Assembly (NCBI GenBank): GCA_020747065.1 | Contig: JAGMVK010000005.1 | Span: forward strand, 3,153,005-3,217,004 | DNA from: Cadophora sp. MPI-SDFR-AT-0126 | Lineage: Eukaryota; Ascomycota; Leotiomycetes; Helotiales; Ploettnerulaceae | Direction of reading: 5' to 3' | DNA length: 64,000 bases | Part shown: piece by piece, positions 1 to 12,549 of the stretch | How positions within the stretch are numbered: the first letter of the stretch is position 1 | Layout of the letters: each line of letters begins with the position of its first letter | Program-made: the position numbers and the translations under genes | Notes under the pieces: generated by a model | Databases searched by the model: none | The model's input: the letters and a program-made list of their open reading frames with translations, nothing else | What the model was told of the DNA's origin: nothing

Positions 1-281
1 TGTCTTTCTAAATAAACACAATTCTTGCAACTCTCCTTTACTACCATATATTTTATTGTGGGCTTAATGGTCACGTGGTGGCTCTCTTAGTTGACATGGT
101 GGCTCGCTTTAGTTGGAAATCTCTGCAGTACCCACTCTTAACAACTCGATAAATAATAGTAGAAATACAGCTTCTACAGTAATGATAAGACAAGCTTATC
201 AAACGCGTTGTAACTCTCATGCTCCTCAAGATCCCGCAACTAGCCTAGTAATATATTTTCCAAATCACCTCAGTTGCCAAT

Positions 282-2245
282 ATGGCAGCCCTTGCCCAGT
301 TCGACGTAAGAGACACTCAACACCTAAACTTGAATTTGCCAGACAATTGCTAACACTTCCAAAATTCAGTGGCTTTTGGCCATTATCACTATAGCTTTCT
401 GCTTCAGTGCTTTTGGTAATGGAGCAAACGATGTGGCAAATTCTTACGCCACCTCCGTTGCAGCGAGGACCTTGACCATGATCCAAGTCGGGTTTTTGTC
501 TATCATAACAGAATTTGTTGGAGCCGTGGCTCTTGGTGCACGCGTCACATCGACGATTAAGAATGGAATCATCACTATTGATCGATTCGAAGATAGGCCA
601 GGAGTTCTGATACTGGCTATGACTTGCGCCGAGGTCGGCAGTGCAACTTGGTTGATGGTCGCGACCCGCCTCGGAATGCCAGTCTCTACCACACGTAGGC
701 ATATGCGCTTTCGGGCTCTCCCTTTTTGTTCAGCATGCTAACTAGGGAATCTTTATAGAGACGATCGTCGGCGCTCTTGTTGGCGTTGGGTTTGCTTCTC
801 AATCGCCCATCAAATGGGCATGGCAGAGTGGAAGTGTTTCCCAGGTCGCAGCTTCTTGGGGAATTGCGCCCCTGATTTCTGGAGCTATGGCGGCTGTAAT
901 CTTCGCAACAATAAAATATTTTGTTTTGGACCGACAGAATCCTTTAAAGAATGCTTTGAGGCTCATCCCCTTTTACTTAGCTTTCACGGCTGCCATGCTG
1001 GCACTCTTCATTGTTGGTATGTACTATATTTGACGACCCAAATTTTAGTCTGAGTCATGGCTAATCTTGTCTCCAGTGGAAGCGCCTACCGCACCTTCTC
1101 TGGAAGAATTTGGTGCCGGCAAAGGATGCGGTATCGTCTTGGGGGTATTCTTTGGAATCCTTGCTATCGCATATATCTTTTTCATGCCATACTTCACCCG
1201 CAGGTTGATCAAAGGTGACGCAAGGCTTAGGTGGTACCACATCCCACTCGGTCCTATTCTACGGAAAGAGAACCCGTATTTGTATTTTCCTGGCGACGCC
1301 AACGGCGACGTCGTCATTGATCACTATGAGAGTGCCCATAGAAAAACTGAGCTTGCCGAATTTCCGGTCTTGAAACCCCGCAACGAGAAAATTCTTGCCG
1401 ACACTCCTCCAACAGACATCGGTGTGTCTGAAGAATTAAATTTGGGTCCTGTGGATCCAGAACAGAACATTCTACCACCAGCTCCAAAGGACAAGCGATC
1501 CATGTATGTTTTGTTTCGGAATCCTTTCTTCAAGTACTCGCTGATATAAGTATCTGTCAGGGAACCCCAGGAACGATTTCTTTCACCGACTTCTCATCTT
1601 CACCTGTATCATCCTCAACGATTATGGTCCTGGACCAAGTTTATCGTTATGCAAGGCGTCACTCGGGATTGCGTCTCTCACGAGTCAAAAAGCCTCGCGA
1701 AAACTCACATGCGCGCAGTCCATTACGACAATCGGGTTGAACATCTGTGGACGTACCCCCAGGTTGCCTCAGCTATGCTGATGTCTATTGCTCACGGTTC
1801 CAATGATGTTGCAAATGCTGTTGGCCCTTGGTCAGCAGCTTATTCCAGCTACGAGGCAGGTGAGGTTGCCACCAAATCTCCTACTCCCGTTTGGATACTA
1901 GTTGTCGCTGGTCTACTGCTTGGCCTAGGATTCTGGGTTTTTGGATACCATATTACCCGATCTCTTGGTAACAAAATCACCCAATTGTCACCTACTCGTG
2001 GTTTCAGTATGGAACTTGGAGCGGCTATCACTGTCCTGCTAGCCTCTAGACTGGGATTGCCGATTAGTACAACGCAGTGCTTGACAGGTGCCACGGTTGG
2101 AGTTGCCTTGATGAACTATGACCTAGGTGCTGTGAATTGGAGGCAGGTGTTGTTCATCTTTAGTGGTTGGGTTGTAACCTTGCCCATTGCGGGGTTGATT
2201 TCTGGGATCTTGATGGTGATGGCATTGAATGCTCCTCATTTCTAG
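282..2245 (+). CDS. PHO-4 family inorganic phosphate permease (Pho89/PiT type)
   Basis: Plasma-membrane phosphate symporter of the PiT/Pho89 family, which usually imports phosphate with Na+. Proposed exons are 282-305, 370-694, 759-1016, 1077-1503 and 1561-2245, giving 572 residues, the usual family length. The start is the short first exon MAALAQFD, typical of fungal homologues. The tandem PHO4 signatures are GANDVANS in the first half and GSNDVANAVGP in the second, and both halves carry an STTQ motif (GMPVSTTQ, GLPISTTQ). Several hydrophobic helices flank a hydrophilic central loop of about 130 residues. The 57-bp fourth intron (1504-1560) has length divisible by three and contains an in-frame TAA, so an ORF call without splicing breaks the gene there; its donor gtatgt and branch-like ctgat support splicing. 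I see no damage. Family assignment is firm; exon borders are inferred from frame and homology. Confidence 0.93.
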
Positions 2246-5100
2246 TCTTCCGGAAATCGTTGGGAAGTACAAGCTGTACTGTAGATTGAAAAGGATGTAC
2301 TACTCGGTTTTCAGTATCCTTGGGCATTTCTGTGTTTCGTTTACTGCGCATTTGTGAACATCTCTCCAAACATCGGAATATTTTGTGGCGAGCGCAAGCA
2401 CGTACAAATACATCGATACAAAGCATCAATTGATGAAAAGTTGGGCTTCAATTTGGTAGAAACCGTGCATTTGTGCGAGAATTCGAGCATGAGATGGAGC
2501 AATGTTTACCCAGTGCTCGCTACACCAGAATTCGAATCAATCAAGGGTATCACTCACCTTCGAACTTGAAAGTTCCCCAAGCCTTTTATCTTTTGCCATC
2601 ACATTTCTAAATCTTGGACAGAACTAATTTTCTAGTAATTCGCTCCTTCCTGGTATTTCTCGTCGCACTCCTCCTGCTTAACTCGCCCTCTTCTTCAATG
2701 ACACGGGCAAAGCTTATTTAAGAGTATCTTACCCCAAATCGCCTAGTCATTTGAGGTTTAAAACCCAATCATATTAAGTACTTATAAATACATAATTGTT
2801 TTACAATCGAACAGATTAACATTCGACAATTTGTCGACAGTAGCACTAGGGCGAAATAAGGCAGTGTGATTGTGGGACAACAATTGCAAGACATAAGCAA
2901 TCTTAGCTTAATTGGTGGTGGGTACTGCTAGGGTTTGCCACGCTTGGTGATAGTGGATGACGACCACGACGACGACGACGATAACAGCAACTTGATAAAG
3001 CCCCAGAGACGTATAGTGATGGTGAGGTGGCGGAGATGGCGGAATTAATGGAGGCAATAAGGAGGCAATAATGAAGAATTTGATGAATTTGATGGAGATT
3101 GTGATGAAGCTTGGAAGATGAAGCTTGGAAGATGCAGCTTGGAAGATGAAGCTTGGAAGAAACGAAGAAGAAAAGAGAAGATTGGGAAGATCGGGAAGAA
3201 TGGGGATTTGGTAGGCTTCTGGTGGGCGATGGCATTTGTTTACAAATGTAGAAGGAGCAGACCGTCTCAGCATCGTACCCAAATCGCATCACTAAACAAC
3301 ACAACTTTGAATGGCAGGCACGTTCAAAATACCCATCACGTTATTAAATTGAACTCTGGATATGCAAGTCTCATGCATTGGCCGCGCTGCAGTCTTGCAC
3401 TGAGTTAGTGCTGACTCAACACTCACTTCATAGTGGGATAGAATGCCACTAATGAAATCAATATCCTAATTCCGCCGACTACACAATTGTAAAATGCCTT
3501 TAAGTAACTGGCAAAATTTCATGAGCAGCAGATTTGATAGGAGCTGCTATCAAACGGTGCCCGAAGTGCGGTTATTGTATTTGCCCAGAAGTAGAACGCG
3601 CGGTCATTCCTTAGTCTCGCGGTGAACTGTGGGAGTCAATCGCTCCTTGCTGTGACCGGAACGCCCATGTTGATGTCCATCCTTTCGTTCAAGAGATCCT
3701 GAGGTGTGATTAAAGCCAGTGGAGAGTATGAGTACGCCGGCTGCCGCCGTTACCTGTCACGAAGTTGAGGCCCGCAGTTTTCAACTTGGTGCCTTGACCG
3801 TAAACTCTGGCCCGAAATGAAATAATAAGAACGTAATCTGATTTGACAAGAACAAGTATTTAGAAATACATCTCCAATTGGTGCCAGGTGTTGCTAAATT
3901 AGTGCCGCGAAATAGGTAGGTTGCGACAGAAATCTATGAATCACACCAAATGGAAATCTACCTTGTCACTTCGCTTTCGTCTAAAGAAAATTCTAGTAAG
4001 ATGTTGGACCCGCGGAGCCGATCGTTGAAGCCGTCTATAAGTTCTGAAGCCAGGACTGACAGCCTGGCTCAATCGTGCATGGCCCTGGGCAGTTGGGGGG
4101 AGAGTAGGGGACACAGTGGTGTCCAGCGCAGGTGTATCTAGTCAACTTCAGAGGGTGCCGCCGTTCAACAATCATTTGCTCTGTCGATTGTTTACATATT
4201 CCTGGGCAGAAATAGACAACAATGCCTTGGAATGATGTTATGTGCCGCATTGTGGATGTGACCGCAAGTTAATTCAAAGTAGGTCACGTAGCCGGCTAGG
4301 TGCTTCGAAGTTGGAAGACGACATAGTGAGCTGGACTGCTATGGTACCTTCTCGCCTTCTTTATAGGTGTCTGGTAGTTCGGGTCACCATCTTCTCTATT
4401 TTCGTCGACGTATTCTACTAGGCCTGCGTAGGGGCTCGTCACTTCATAGCAGAGCCTGGTTATCGAGCAGGTCTCTTCGACAGTGTGACAACAGCCTCCT
4501 CAACTTCCTCCTTCACTATGCCTATAGTGGTTATAGCAGCAAGTGGTGCTAACATAATGTAGTTTTCAAGTACTAGGATATAACTTTCAAGCCACAGATC
4601 CAGAAGATTTAGATTTTGTTTCTTTGTCTACTAAAATCCGACAGCCTAGAGGGACCGTCCTTGATATTGTGGAGTATCTAGCTGGCTTGTTATCTTATCC
4701 ATTATTAAGACTCGTTTTTCTCGTTTTCACAGGGTAGTATTCAGTGAGGGCAAGAGAGTGTTTACCATAGACCTTGTAATACGTCATGCAAGCCAGACAG
4801 ACTTAGTAGTACGTGAATTCTAGATTCCTCTCGGGACAACTGCTTCTTAGGCAATTTTGCCGACTCCAACGCACCTTCTTGCATAACACAGTCCGCAGCA
4901 TTTTCCTTGATTGAGACTTCCTGGCGACGTTGATGGCACTTTCGATCCACGGTGCTGCTGTCTGTTCAGAAGATTCGCTCTTAGTTGACAAGTGCTGCTC
5001 CTCGTCCCATCTTGTGTGACTTACTTTCCTCTTAATAGGTGACCACATGAGGACCTTTTATGGGAGTTCTAAATTAGGTATATACCACTCTCTCATCCCC
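2246..5100. other. Gene-free stretch with no convincing gene
   Basis: Only short overlapping frames occur, none with a family signature. The first part is the 3' flank of the phosphate permease. 2930-3180 is purine-rich on the + strand and holds a 14-bp tandem repeat. 3480-5050 has fragments of open frame on both strands but frequent stops. It could be a very old decayed gene or repeat; I cannot identify one. Confidence 0.5.
3103..3158. repeat. 14-bp tandem repeat, four units
   Basis: Four near-perfect head-to-tail copies of gatgaagcttggaa (one unit has a C for an A). Neighbouring sequence on both sides is GA-rich and partly repetitive. Confidence 0.85.
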
Positions 5101-5232
5101 CGTTCAGCATCTCCAACTTTTCCTCCTTACATCAAATCACAAACCCACAAAACAAGGCTCGTTCTTATATAACACCCGAACCAGTCTAATACCTACTATT
5201 ATAGCACTCTCTGCCCTTGTCCGGAGCCCACA

Positions 5233-5461
5233 ATGTCGAACGAGAAGCGGAAGAGAACACGGATGTCACGAGAAGCCCGAACGCTTTAAGAAGGACAGGA
5301 TCAGAAGAGAAAGGGTGATCGCTGGGAAGGCTAAGAGACATGGGAAGCAGGACTAACGAAGTAAGGACCGTAGAACGTAGCAACAGACCGTACTCATGCT
5401 AGCAGAGAAACAACATCAGGCGCACCTAGCCAAGGATACCTCAAGGCAGCTCGATGTCAAC
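5233..5461 (+). pseudogene. Possible decayed ORF encoding a short basic protein
   Basis: A promoter-like stretch with CT- and CA-rich runs (about 5090-5170) precedes an ATG at 5233. The frame reads MSNEKRKRTRMSREARTL and then stops; an overlapping frame continues with a Lys/Arg-rich stretch (PERFKKDRIRRERVIAGKAK) broken by further in-frame stops, ending near 5461. The continuity of basic composition suggests a small gene broken by a frameshift and stops. There is no recognised family, so this may equally be chance. Confidence 0.22.
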
Positions 5462-6369
5462 ATTCCGTCTCCTGTCTAGTAAAAGCTCCTGCTTGTGAGC
5501 AAAACTAAATCGAGGAAAGCTGTTGCCCCTGTGGCAGAGGCTATAGTGGTATGGTATCGTGTGAGGAACTGAGTTTTCTTGGAGCGAGCGGTTGAAAAGC
5601 ATACTTCGGTTGGAATAAGGTAACGGGCCGCTTTCGGGTATGATCCGCAAGTGTTTCGGGACGGTATATTGTCTGGCATCTCTCACGCTTTTTTAAAGTG
5701 AATACAGATTTTTACACTACATCGATATATACATAGTGATACCTGGAACCGGTACTGCACCGACAAAAAGGGCCTTCCAATGGCTTGGCTTAGATTAGGA
5801 CAACGTGTTTCGAGATCATTTCTAGCCGTGTCGGCGAAAATTTCGAGAGTTCCCTGCTTTCATTGGAGGCTGAAACGTGGTTGTACCTAGGCTTTTCCCA
5901 GCCTTGTGTAATTTCTCGCAGTAGACATCGTTATATCAGTAGAATAAGCATCCTGTGCCAGGATCGCAAACAATTTGAGGCCAACCCCATATATTAGTAC
6001 ATTAAGTGGCCATGAGCTACTGCAGCTCTGTATAGAAACATCTCACTGAAGAGAGACGAGAGTGGCTAAGACCTTGATGTGATCTGGAATGAAATATTTT
6101 ACAAGGCAGAAATCTGGAAGCCGGTAATTTTTTGAGCTGCTACGCAAGACTTGTTTAAAAAGTTAAATTTGTTTAAGGAAATATATAATAAGAGCCCCCT
6201 CGATCACCCTGCCCATTGCTTCACGTTCGAAGAGTCCAAAATACTATCTTTCAACCTACCATATCCATGGATCCCTCTTAGAATCAGATTCCTCCCCCTC
6301 CAAAAAGACATCCCGTATATAAATCTAGCCGCAATCTGTAACCAATCTTAGAATTCCATTCCTACAACT
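5462..6369. other. Gene-free stretch
   Basis: Short, overlapping, low-information frames only. I see no RNA gene, repeat or family motif here. Confidence 0.5.
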
Positions 6370-6931
6370 TCAATGCCGTGAGAACTTACAACTGATATTG
6401 AACCGCGAAACTGGCTGAAACAATATGTTGCTGGAGATCACTCTCTTGGAAACCTCCTGGCGGTAGGCATATGCTCTTGTAAACAGGCCAAGCAGGTCGT
6501 CTCCTATTCTCCCAGCCTGGTAATTGAAGACCATGTTGATGGAGAAGTTCAGCATGTTGCCGGCGGCGTCAAAGAGCGGGGGTAGCGATTTCGAATTTGC
6601 TGGGCTCAAGAACATTCGGCGCCATGATGGTCTTGTGGTCCACGGCGACGGCATCGTCATCCGAGTCATCGGGTTTGCCGATGCGATCGAGGTTGATGGC
6701 AATGATAGTCCCATTCCCGCCGGTCGGAGGAATGCCGTGGATTCCTACAATCTCTAGGTCACTGTGCTTGGCGAGGAGATCGTAAACCAATTGTTGGGCG
6801 AAGATAAGATTCTTGGCTGCGGCTCCATAGATTGGGGTAGAAGCGGCAGCGGAGGAGGTGGAAGTAATAGTGGCTCCAAATGCCGTGGAAGGGAAGGCAA
6901 GAGCAAATAATAAGGTCTTGATAGGTGTCAT
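6370..6931 (-). pseudogene. Small secreted PDC-sensor-like fungal protein, frameshifted
   Basis: Starts at 6931 with a signal peptide (MTPIKTLLFALAFPSTAFG) followed by a Ser/Ala-rich linker. The body (HSDLEIVGIHGIPPTGGNG, then IAINLDRIGKPDDSDD) resembles a fungal family of small secreted proteins with a PDC-like sensor fold; this is a recalled resemblance and the function is unknown. The frame stops after FEIATPAL. One base out of phase it continues with PLFDAAGNMLNFSINMVF and GRIGDDLLGLFTRAYAYR as in the family. The shift maps to a run of five G on the + strand (6578-6582): one fewer G would restore continuity. It is either a real +1 frameshift or a sequencing error in the homopolymer. Confidence 0.6.
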
Positions 6932-8574
6932 TTTGGCAAGTTGGAGGTAAAGTTCTGAGATATGAATGTGATTGTGATTGTGTAAATGATGTTAATATGG
7001 CAATGCTGAGAGACTTTATACGTTTCGAAGGAGGACTAAGGTAGCGGATTATACTCGCCTCATTTTCATCCATCTATCGTGGCATCGACTTTGAGGTGAA
7101 TTGGCTAGCATTACCTAGAATCTCATTCGCAGCTGGAAACCTGCTGGTGACAGGGCTGCTGGAAGGAAGTAGTGATGCAATCACTTACTCGTATTCATTT
7201 TCAGAGTCAGCAGATAAGTTAATGTATGCCTAACTTAGAAGGAAAGTTCGAGACTTTTTGCAGTTTGTTGGAATGAGGTGGATGATCTCTGCGAGAACCC
7301 ATCTCTTCCTGTCTATTTTCTAGCGCTGTTTTCCCCCTTCCTCAAACCCCTCATTACTGGATAGCGGATGACTCAATTAGGAAAGAGGAATCTTCTGTCA
7401 AAAGCATGGGCTAATTTATTGGACTCAAACTGCTGGTGGCTTGTCACAGTCACTTTTCCTTGTTATCCTTAGGAAAACTCACCTTGTGAAACTCAGACAT
7501 GCGATTAGCATCTGCCGCGGTGGAGAACGACGATAATCTCCAAAATTTTGAGAGTCATAGCGGCACTGAAGCCTTGAATCAACTCGCTATAGAGGCTTTC
7601 TCCGTAGCTTTCTTTATTGGAGTGATACAAAACCCAACAGCTCGGTATTTGCATAACTTATCCACTTGCATATGCACCTGCGCTTTTCCCACGTGGAGTA
7701 CATGGTATTCCCGTCTCCACTTGCTGCTCTGCCACGTGGTGATGCTGCATCATGCACACTATTTCTGAATTACCTTAAGAGGGAACTATGCCCCGGAAAT
7801 GAAGATGTCACTTATTAAGGTTTGGTGAAGACCGTGTAGGGAAGGCACCAACATTGTGTTAGAGCGAGAAATTCCGTACTTTCCGGCCACTGTACGAGGA
7901 TTTCCTACAGGCTATCCTTGCTCTGGACCCTTCTTGGATGTCCATCTCGCAATAACAAAATGATAAAGCATGGCAGCACACAGTGCGGGGTAAAACGATG
8001 CCACGCCTGTCGTTCGTTGGCCTGAACGCCACTATCACATTCCAGTTACTGCAGGATTCTTGAAGGTTTAGCATTAAGTTTTTCCTCCCTTGTCGTCTTA
8101 TGGCAGTAAGGTAATGTTAGCGGCATAGCCTAACTCCAAGCATGGGCTTAGGGGCTTACTAGAGATATGTGATAAGGATGTCTCGCAAGTCCATGAGCTA
8201 AGCGTTTTAGTATTCATTGGTTAGCTCAGAGGGGAAGCGTTAAAAGTCGTGGATTGGTTTCAATTCTCTAGCACCGACTCGAGAACATGATCCAGAGAAT
8301 TTAAGAGACTTACTCGTGATTGTTCTTCACGATCGTTCAGCAAAAATTGAATTTCGCAAACACTGATTCCATAATGAGCAACAAAAATCGGCGTGTAAAT
8401 CTACATATTTCCACCAGCATAAAACAGTAGGGGACTAAAACAAAGCGACAGAATGTGCAGTGTCAGGTGCTAGAATAATACCAACTTCGTTACTTCCGGA
8501 ACACATTTCCTCCGACCCCATTTGCTGTTTAGCAAGGCTTCCGGCTTCCAACTTCCCTGCAGCCCATTCTCAGT
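6932..8574. other. Gene-free stretch
   Basis: Contains upstream DNA of the small secreted protein and downstream DNA of the MFS transporter. The open frames at 7499-7768 (+) and 7859-8074 (-) lack recognisable domains, conserved starts or intron structure. No repeats stood out. Confidence 0.5.
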
Positions 8575-10378
8575 TTAAACCCTTTCCACATTTTCCACCT
8601 TATGGGCTCTGCCTGCATCACGCTCTATGGTAGCCTCCTTCTCACCAAGGATTGCGTCTTGTTCTTCTGCGGCTTTGTTTCCGTGCATACCAATCTTGTA
8701 CCAAGGAAGTGAGAAGAGACGATCCATGCTTTCAAGGTCGCGACCAGAGGTTTCTGGGATTGTGAACCAGACCCAAATGCCACCGAAAATAGTAACGACA
8801 GCAAAAAACCAAAAAGTACCGGAGGGGTTGATACCGCCATTGGCTTTCGCTAGTAACATATTGGGCACAGCACGAGAGCTGCCATATTGGTTTGCAAAGT
8901 GGAAGCACATGACGATAGATGTAGAGACAGCCCGAATCCGAAGGGGAAACAACTCAGCAGTGAGTAGGTATTGCATTGAGTTCCAGCCGAGAGCCCACCC
9001 GAAACCCGAAACGTAGATCATGGCAATGGCGCCAGTGGCCGCGCCCTTGTGGGACTTTGGGACGGCGTACTTCTTGACGATACCAAGCTTCGGAAGGCTG
9101 GTAAGGAAAGAGGCTATATAGATCATAGCAATAGATTGTAGGGTGATCCCAATAAGGAGTGAACGCTTGCGACCAATAACATCCACGAGAAAGAGAGCAC
9201 AGAGAATAGCAGCAACCAATTTAACGATACCAAAGACGGCAGTCGCAAGGAGCGATTCGTTTGTGCCGGTAATCCCAAGGAGAGCGAACAAATCAACAGC
9301 GTAAAGAGTTATTGAGCCTGCGCCGGACCATTGCGAAAGAATTTGACTCATAAGACCGAGGTAGATTCTGTAAAAGTTGCTAGGGATAAGGAACATCTCT
9401 TTAACAACTCCTAGCCAACCTTGGCCCATAGTAGCTTCTTCCTCTTCTTGCAGCTGGAGTTGAATGGCGCTGATTTCGCGGACAACATATGGGTGATCGG
9501 TAGAGAGATGACGAATATGCGCCATATTCTGAATAGCTTCTTCGTCACGACCTTTCTTGATGAGATAGCGAGGAGACTCAAGTTGGAAGAACGAGAGAGC
9601 GAGGATGATAGTAGCAAACATCAAATGCAAGCTAGTAGGTACTTCCTAGAGAAATTTTAGCTCAGTGCTACTTCACATACTAACAAGTGTGAAGAAACAG
9701 CCACGTACCCATCTTGCAATAGTTTTCTCGCCCAGATTCACCGAGCAGCCATAATTCGCGAAATATGCAAGTACAATCCCGAGGTAAACAAATCCGGTGA
9801 ATATGCAGGTACAAAGTCCTCGAATCGAAGCAGGAGCAATTTCGGCCAGGTAGACAGGAGCAACGACAGTAGTTTGGCCAACGCCTAATCCGGCGATGAA
9901 ACGTCCGGCGTAGATAGCACCCAGGTGGCCATCAGCACCCATGAAAATAGCGATACCGACAATCCAAATGACACAGAGTTGACGAGTTGCCCAGATGCGG
10001 CCGATACGATCGCACACGAGAAAGGCACTGCATATCCAACATGGTCAGACTGTGAGTCTCTTTGGATAGCACAAACGATGTATCGACGAAAGTTACTTAC
10101 ATGAGTGCACCACCTACTGAGCCTATCTGTACTATTGCAGAAACGTTGGCCTTGATGTTTGTTTGATCTTTGAGGCTGTAGGAACTGTAATGGATGGTTT
10201 TTTGGAAGTTTTTCGAGCCAAAAGCACCGCTGATAAGGCCTTCATCGACTCCACGGGCAGCACCCATGAGACCGAATGAGAAAACAGCGAACCATAGCTT
10301 GTAGTTGAAAACCTCGCGTGGGTCGTCGAGGTTCTTGAGTTTGAAGATATTGACGGGCTTCTTTACGCCTCCGGCCAT
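8575..10378 (-). CDS. MFS sugar-type transporter
   Basis: Twelve-helix major facilitator of the sugar porter family, expected at the plasma membrane importing a sugar or related small molecule; the substrate cannot be read from sequence. Exons on the minus strand are 10378-10101, 10027-9709 and 9645-8575, giving 555 residues. The start MAGGVKKPVNIFKLKNLDD and the segment GAARGVDEGLISGAFGS match a well-populated fungal sugar-transporter subgroup. Other signatures are DRIGRIWATR (loop 2-3), GRFIAGLGVGQTTVVAPVY, VDVIGRKRSLLIGI (loop 8-9) and PETSGRDLESMDRLF at the C-terminal side. Introns of 73 and 63 bp have clean GT-AG borders. Nothing looks broken. The charged tail (EEQDAILGEKEATIERD) is cytosolic. 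It has no operon-like partner. Confidence 0.92.
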
Positions 10379-11348
10379 ATTGATTGATGGGAAGATAAAA
10401 GATAAATAACAAACGAATCAACAACGTGGAAGAAGCGTTTGATAAGTAGTAGCGAAATGATAGCAAAATTTGGGGAGCCCGTAAGAGCTTTAAATCGGGT
10501 GAATGAAGTAACATAGAGACAGAGAATTTGCGCCCTATGTCTGCTGTCAAAGTCTCCCAACTTCCTTTCACTCACTCAAACGTAAGCACAATTTGTAGCG
10601 ACAGCACTTCGGCTTAACCGCAGTAGACTCTGCTTACACACCTTCCCTATTGAGCCACGATGCAAACCCATGATCCAGGGAGTTTGAAATTGAAATTGGT
10701 AACTACCAATTGGAATAGAGTTCTCTATCAACTATCTGGTGAATGGGGCCTTTGATGAAGGTGAGTGTGTGTGCGCTTGTGTTCAGAGTTGAGACTAGCT
10801 CTTGACGGGTGGGGCTAGGGAGTACTGCATCACCGACATGCATGGTTCTTTTTTCGAAGATGTCTCGCTTTTCAGGAAATCTAAACTGTTGGTATCGCTG
10901 CGGCTTGTTTAGTTCGTCTTATTGGGCTGCACGGCAATACGAAAAAGTTTCGGAAAGCTAAATCGAGGGTTTGAGAATCAGAGGCTTGCGGAGACTTGTA
11001 AGCTAATTGATTGTCCCCCCTCCCCCCAGATTATTTGGGACTACTCGTATTGTGCCGTGTGACAGTCCAGGGTGGCTGACAGGATTGCTGCATACCAGAT
11101 AGTGACAGATCCCGGCTTCAGCATGGCTGCCATGCGGCGGTGGTGGCGCTTTGGGGCGGGGATGGGAAAGCCTTGAGTAGTCACGTCAACACTCAATAAT
11201 CCAACAAATGTGCCCACAAGGTTGACCATCGTTTAACTCTCCACGACCCCGCTTATCCTCTCTTATCTTCTTGCTTTCCTTGCATAACCCTCCAAAAGTT
11301 TCATGTCGAAACAAACCGCCAGAGCACTGATGCAAGCAACTACGTGTC
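10379..11348. promoter_or_regulatory. Divergent intergenic region between transporter and rhodopsin-like gene
   Basis: About 970 bp separate two divergently transcribed membrane-protein genes, so it should hold both promoters. I see C/T runs (10990-11035) and no coding signal. No specific binding site is claimed. Confidence 0.4.
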
Positions 11349-12549
11349 ATGATGGATGACAATTCGAAGAAAACTATCATCATGACGGGGGTGTTCGGCT
11401 TCTTGAGTGCCGTGATCATGCTTCTCCGCCTCGCAATGCGCAAAGCTAGAGGACAAGCATTCAATATCAGTGACTACCTTACTATGGCAGCGATGGTCTG
11501 CCTGGCTAGTCGAACTGCATTTGCTACCGTCGTTACTTTGTGGAGCAACAACAATTTATCGCCAGGCTACCGTACTTCACACAAGTTATCTGATACCGAA
11601 ATCTATCACCGCGTGGTTGGAAGCCAACTCACTCTTGTGAACAGGATAGTCTACAACACCTAGCAAGTCATCCTCTCCACACCTTCTCAAACTTAAGGTG
11701 ATAACAGTTCGCCTTGTAGTATATGGATCCAAAAGGCTGTTGTACTGCTTCTGTATCGGCGGATGTTGGATCGCCTCCCAGGTCCTCAACGTATGATTAG
11801 CTTATATTGGGGCTTCCTGACTACGACCTATCTTGCGGTACAATCAGTTACATTTGTGGAGTGTCGTCCGTTCTCGTTGTATTGGCAAGTAATGCCAAAT
11901 CCAGGTACCATATGAGACGCTTCTAAATCTGATAACCTTGAAACATAAACTAACCAGGGTCTTAGGTAGTTGCACTCGCGCACGGGTCCAACTGATTGTG
12001 TTTGTTGCTCTCAACATCGCCACTGATGTAGCGCTCATCATCCTCCCTATGCCATGGCTCATTGGAATCAAACAATCTCTCAAACGGTAAGATGACCCGT
12101 CTCCCTACGCATGGCTACTTTTTAACACAAGCGTCCTTTCTAGACGTCTCTCCCTCATTGGCTTGTTCTCAATCGGCTTTCTACTTATAGCTATTGCCAT
12201 CGCTCGTCTACCAATTTACGGAAACGGTACCAGCCAAGTCAATCGCAATACTTGGGGCTCTATTGAAGAATTTGCTGCGGCCTTTGTTGCAAATGTACCG
12301 ACATTGTTCGCCCTCCGTCGCCGACACCCCACGTTCGACAATACGACATTTCAGACAACGCGTCATGCAAGTAGAGCTGGATTTGCGGAGGTATTGGAGG
12401 AAGGAATCACTGTCACTCGCTGTGTTGAGTTTCGACGTGACACCATTAATGACTTGAAAGAGGCAGAGAAGTTTGAAAGCATTTGCATTGAACATTCTAG
12501 CCAAAACAACTTAGTTCATGTAAGTGTTCCAGTTTTGAAGAAGCTTTAG
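11349..12549 (+). CDS. Fungal rhodopsin-like seven-helix membrane protein
   Basis: Integral membrane protein of the fungal rhodopsin-domain group (large, mostly uncharacterised, similar to PTH11/SAT-type proteins). Exons 11349-11662, 11720-11904, 11966-12086 and 12144-12549 give 341 residues. Landmarks are RLAMRKARGQAFNISDYLTM, WIQKAVVLLLYRRML, FVECRPFSLYWQVMPNPG, NIATDVALIILPMPWLIGIK and QVNRNTWGSIEEFAAAFVAN, the conserved order of this family. The first intron appears to be GC-AG (donor gcaagt at 11663), which restores NTYIWIQK across the junction; without it the frame stops at once. The second and third introns are GT-AG. The C-terminal tail of about 85 residues is hydrophilic. Two adjacent ATGs (11349, 11352) could serve as start. 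No damage seen; the ligand is unknown. Confidence 0.85.

Noticed and set aside
2903..3304. 124- and 133-codon minus ORFs rich in Ser/Leu/Phe
   Set aside because: Produced by the purine-rich strand and the 14-bp tandem repeat; two frames are open at once and neither has a domain.
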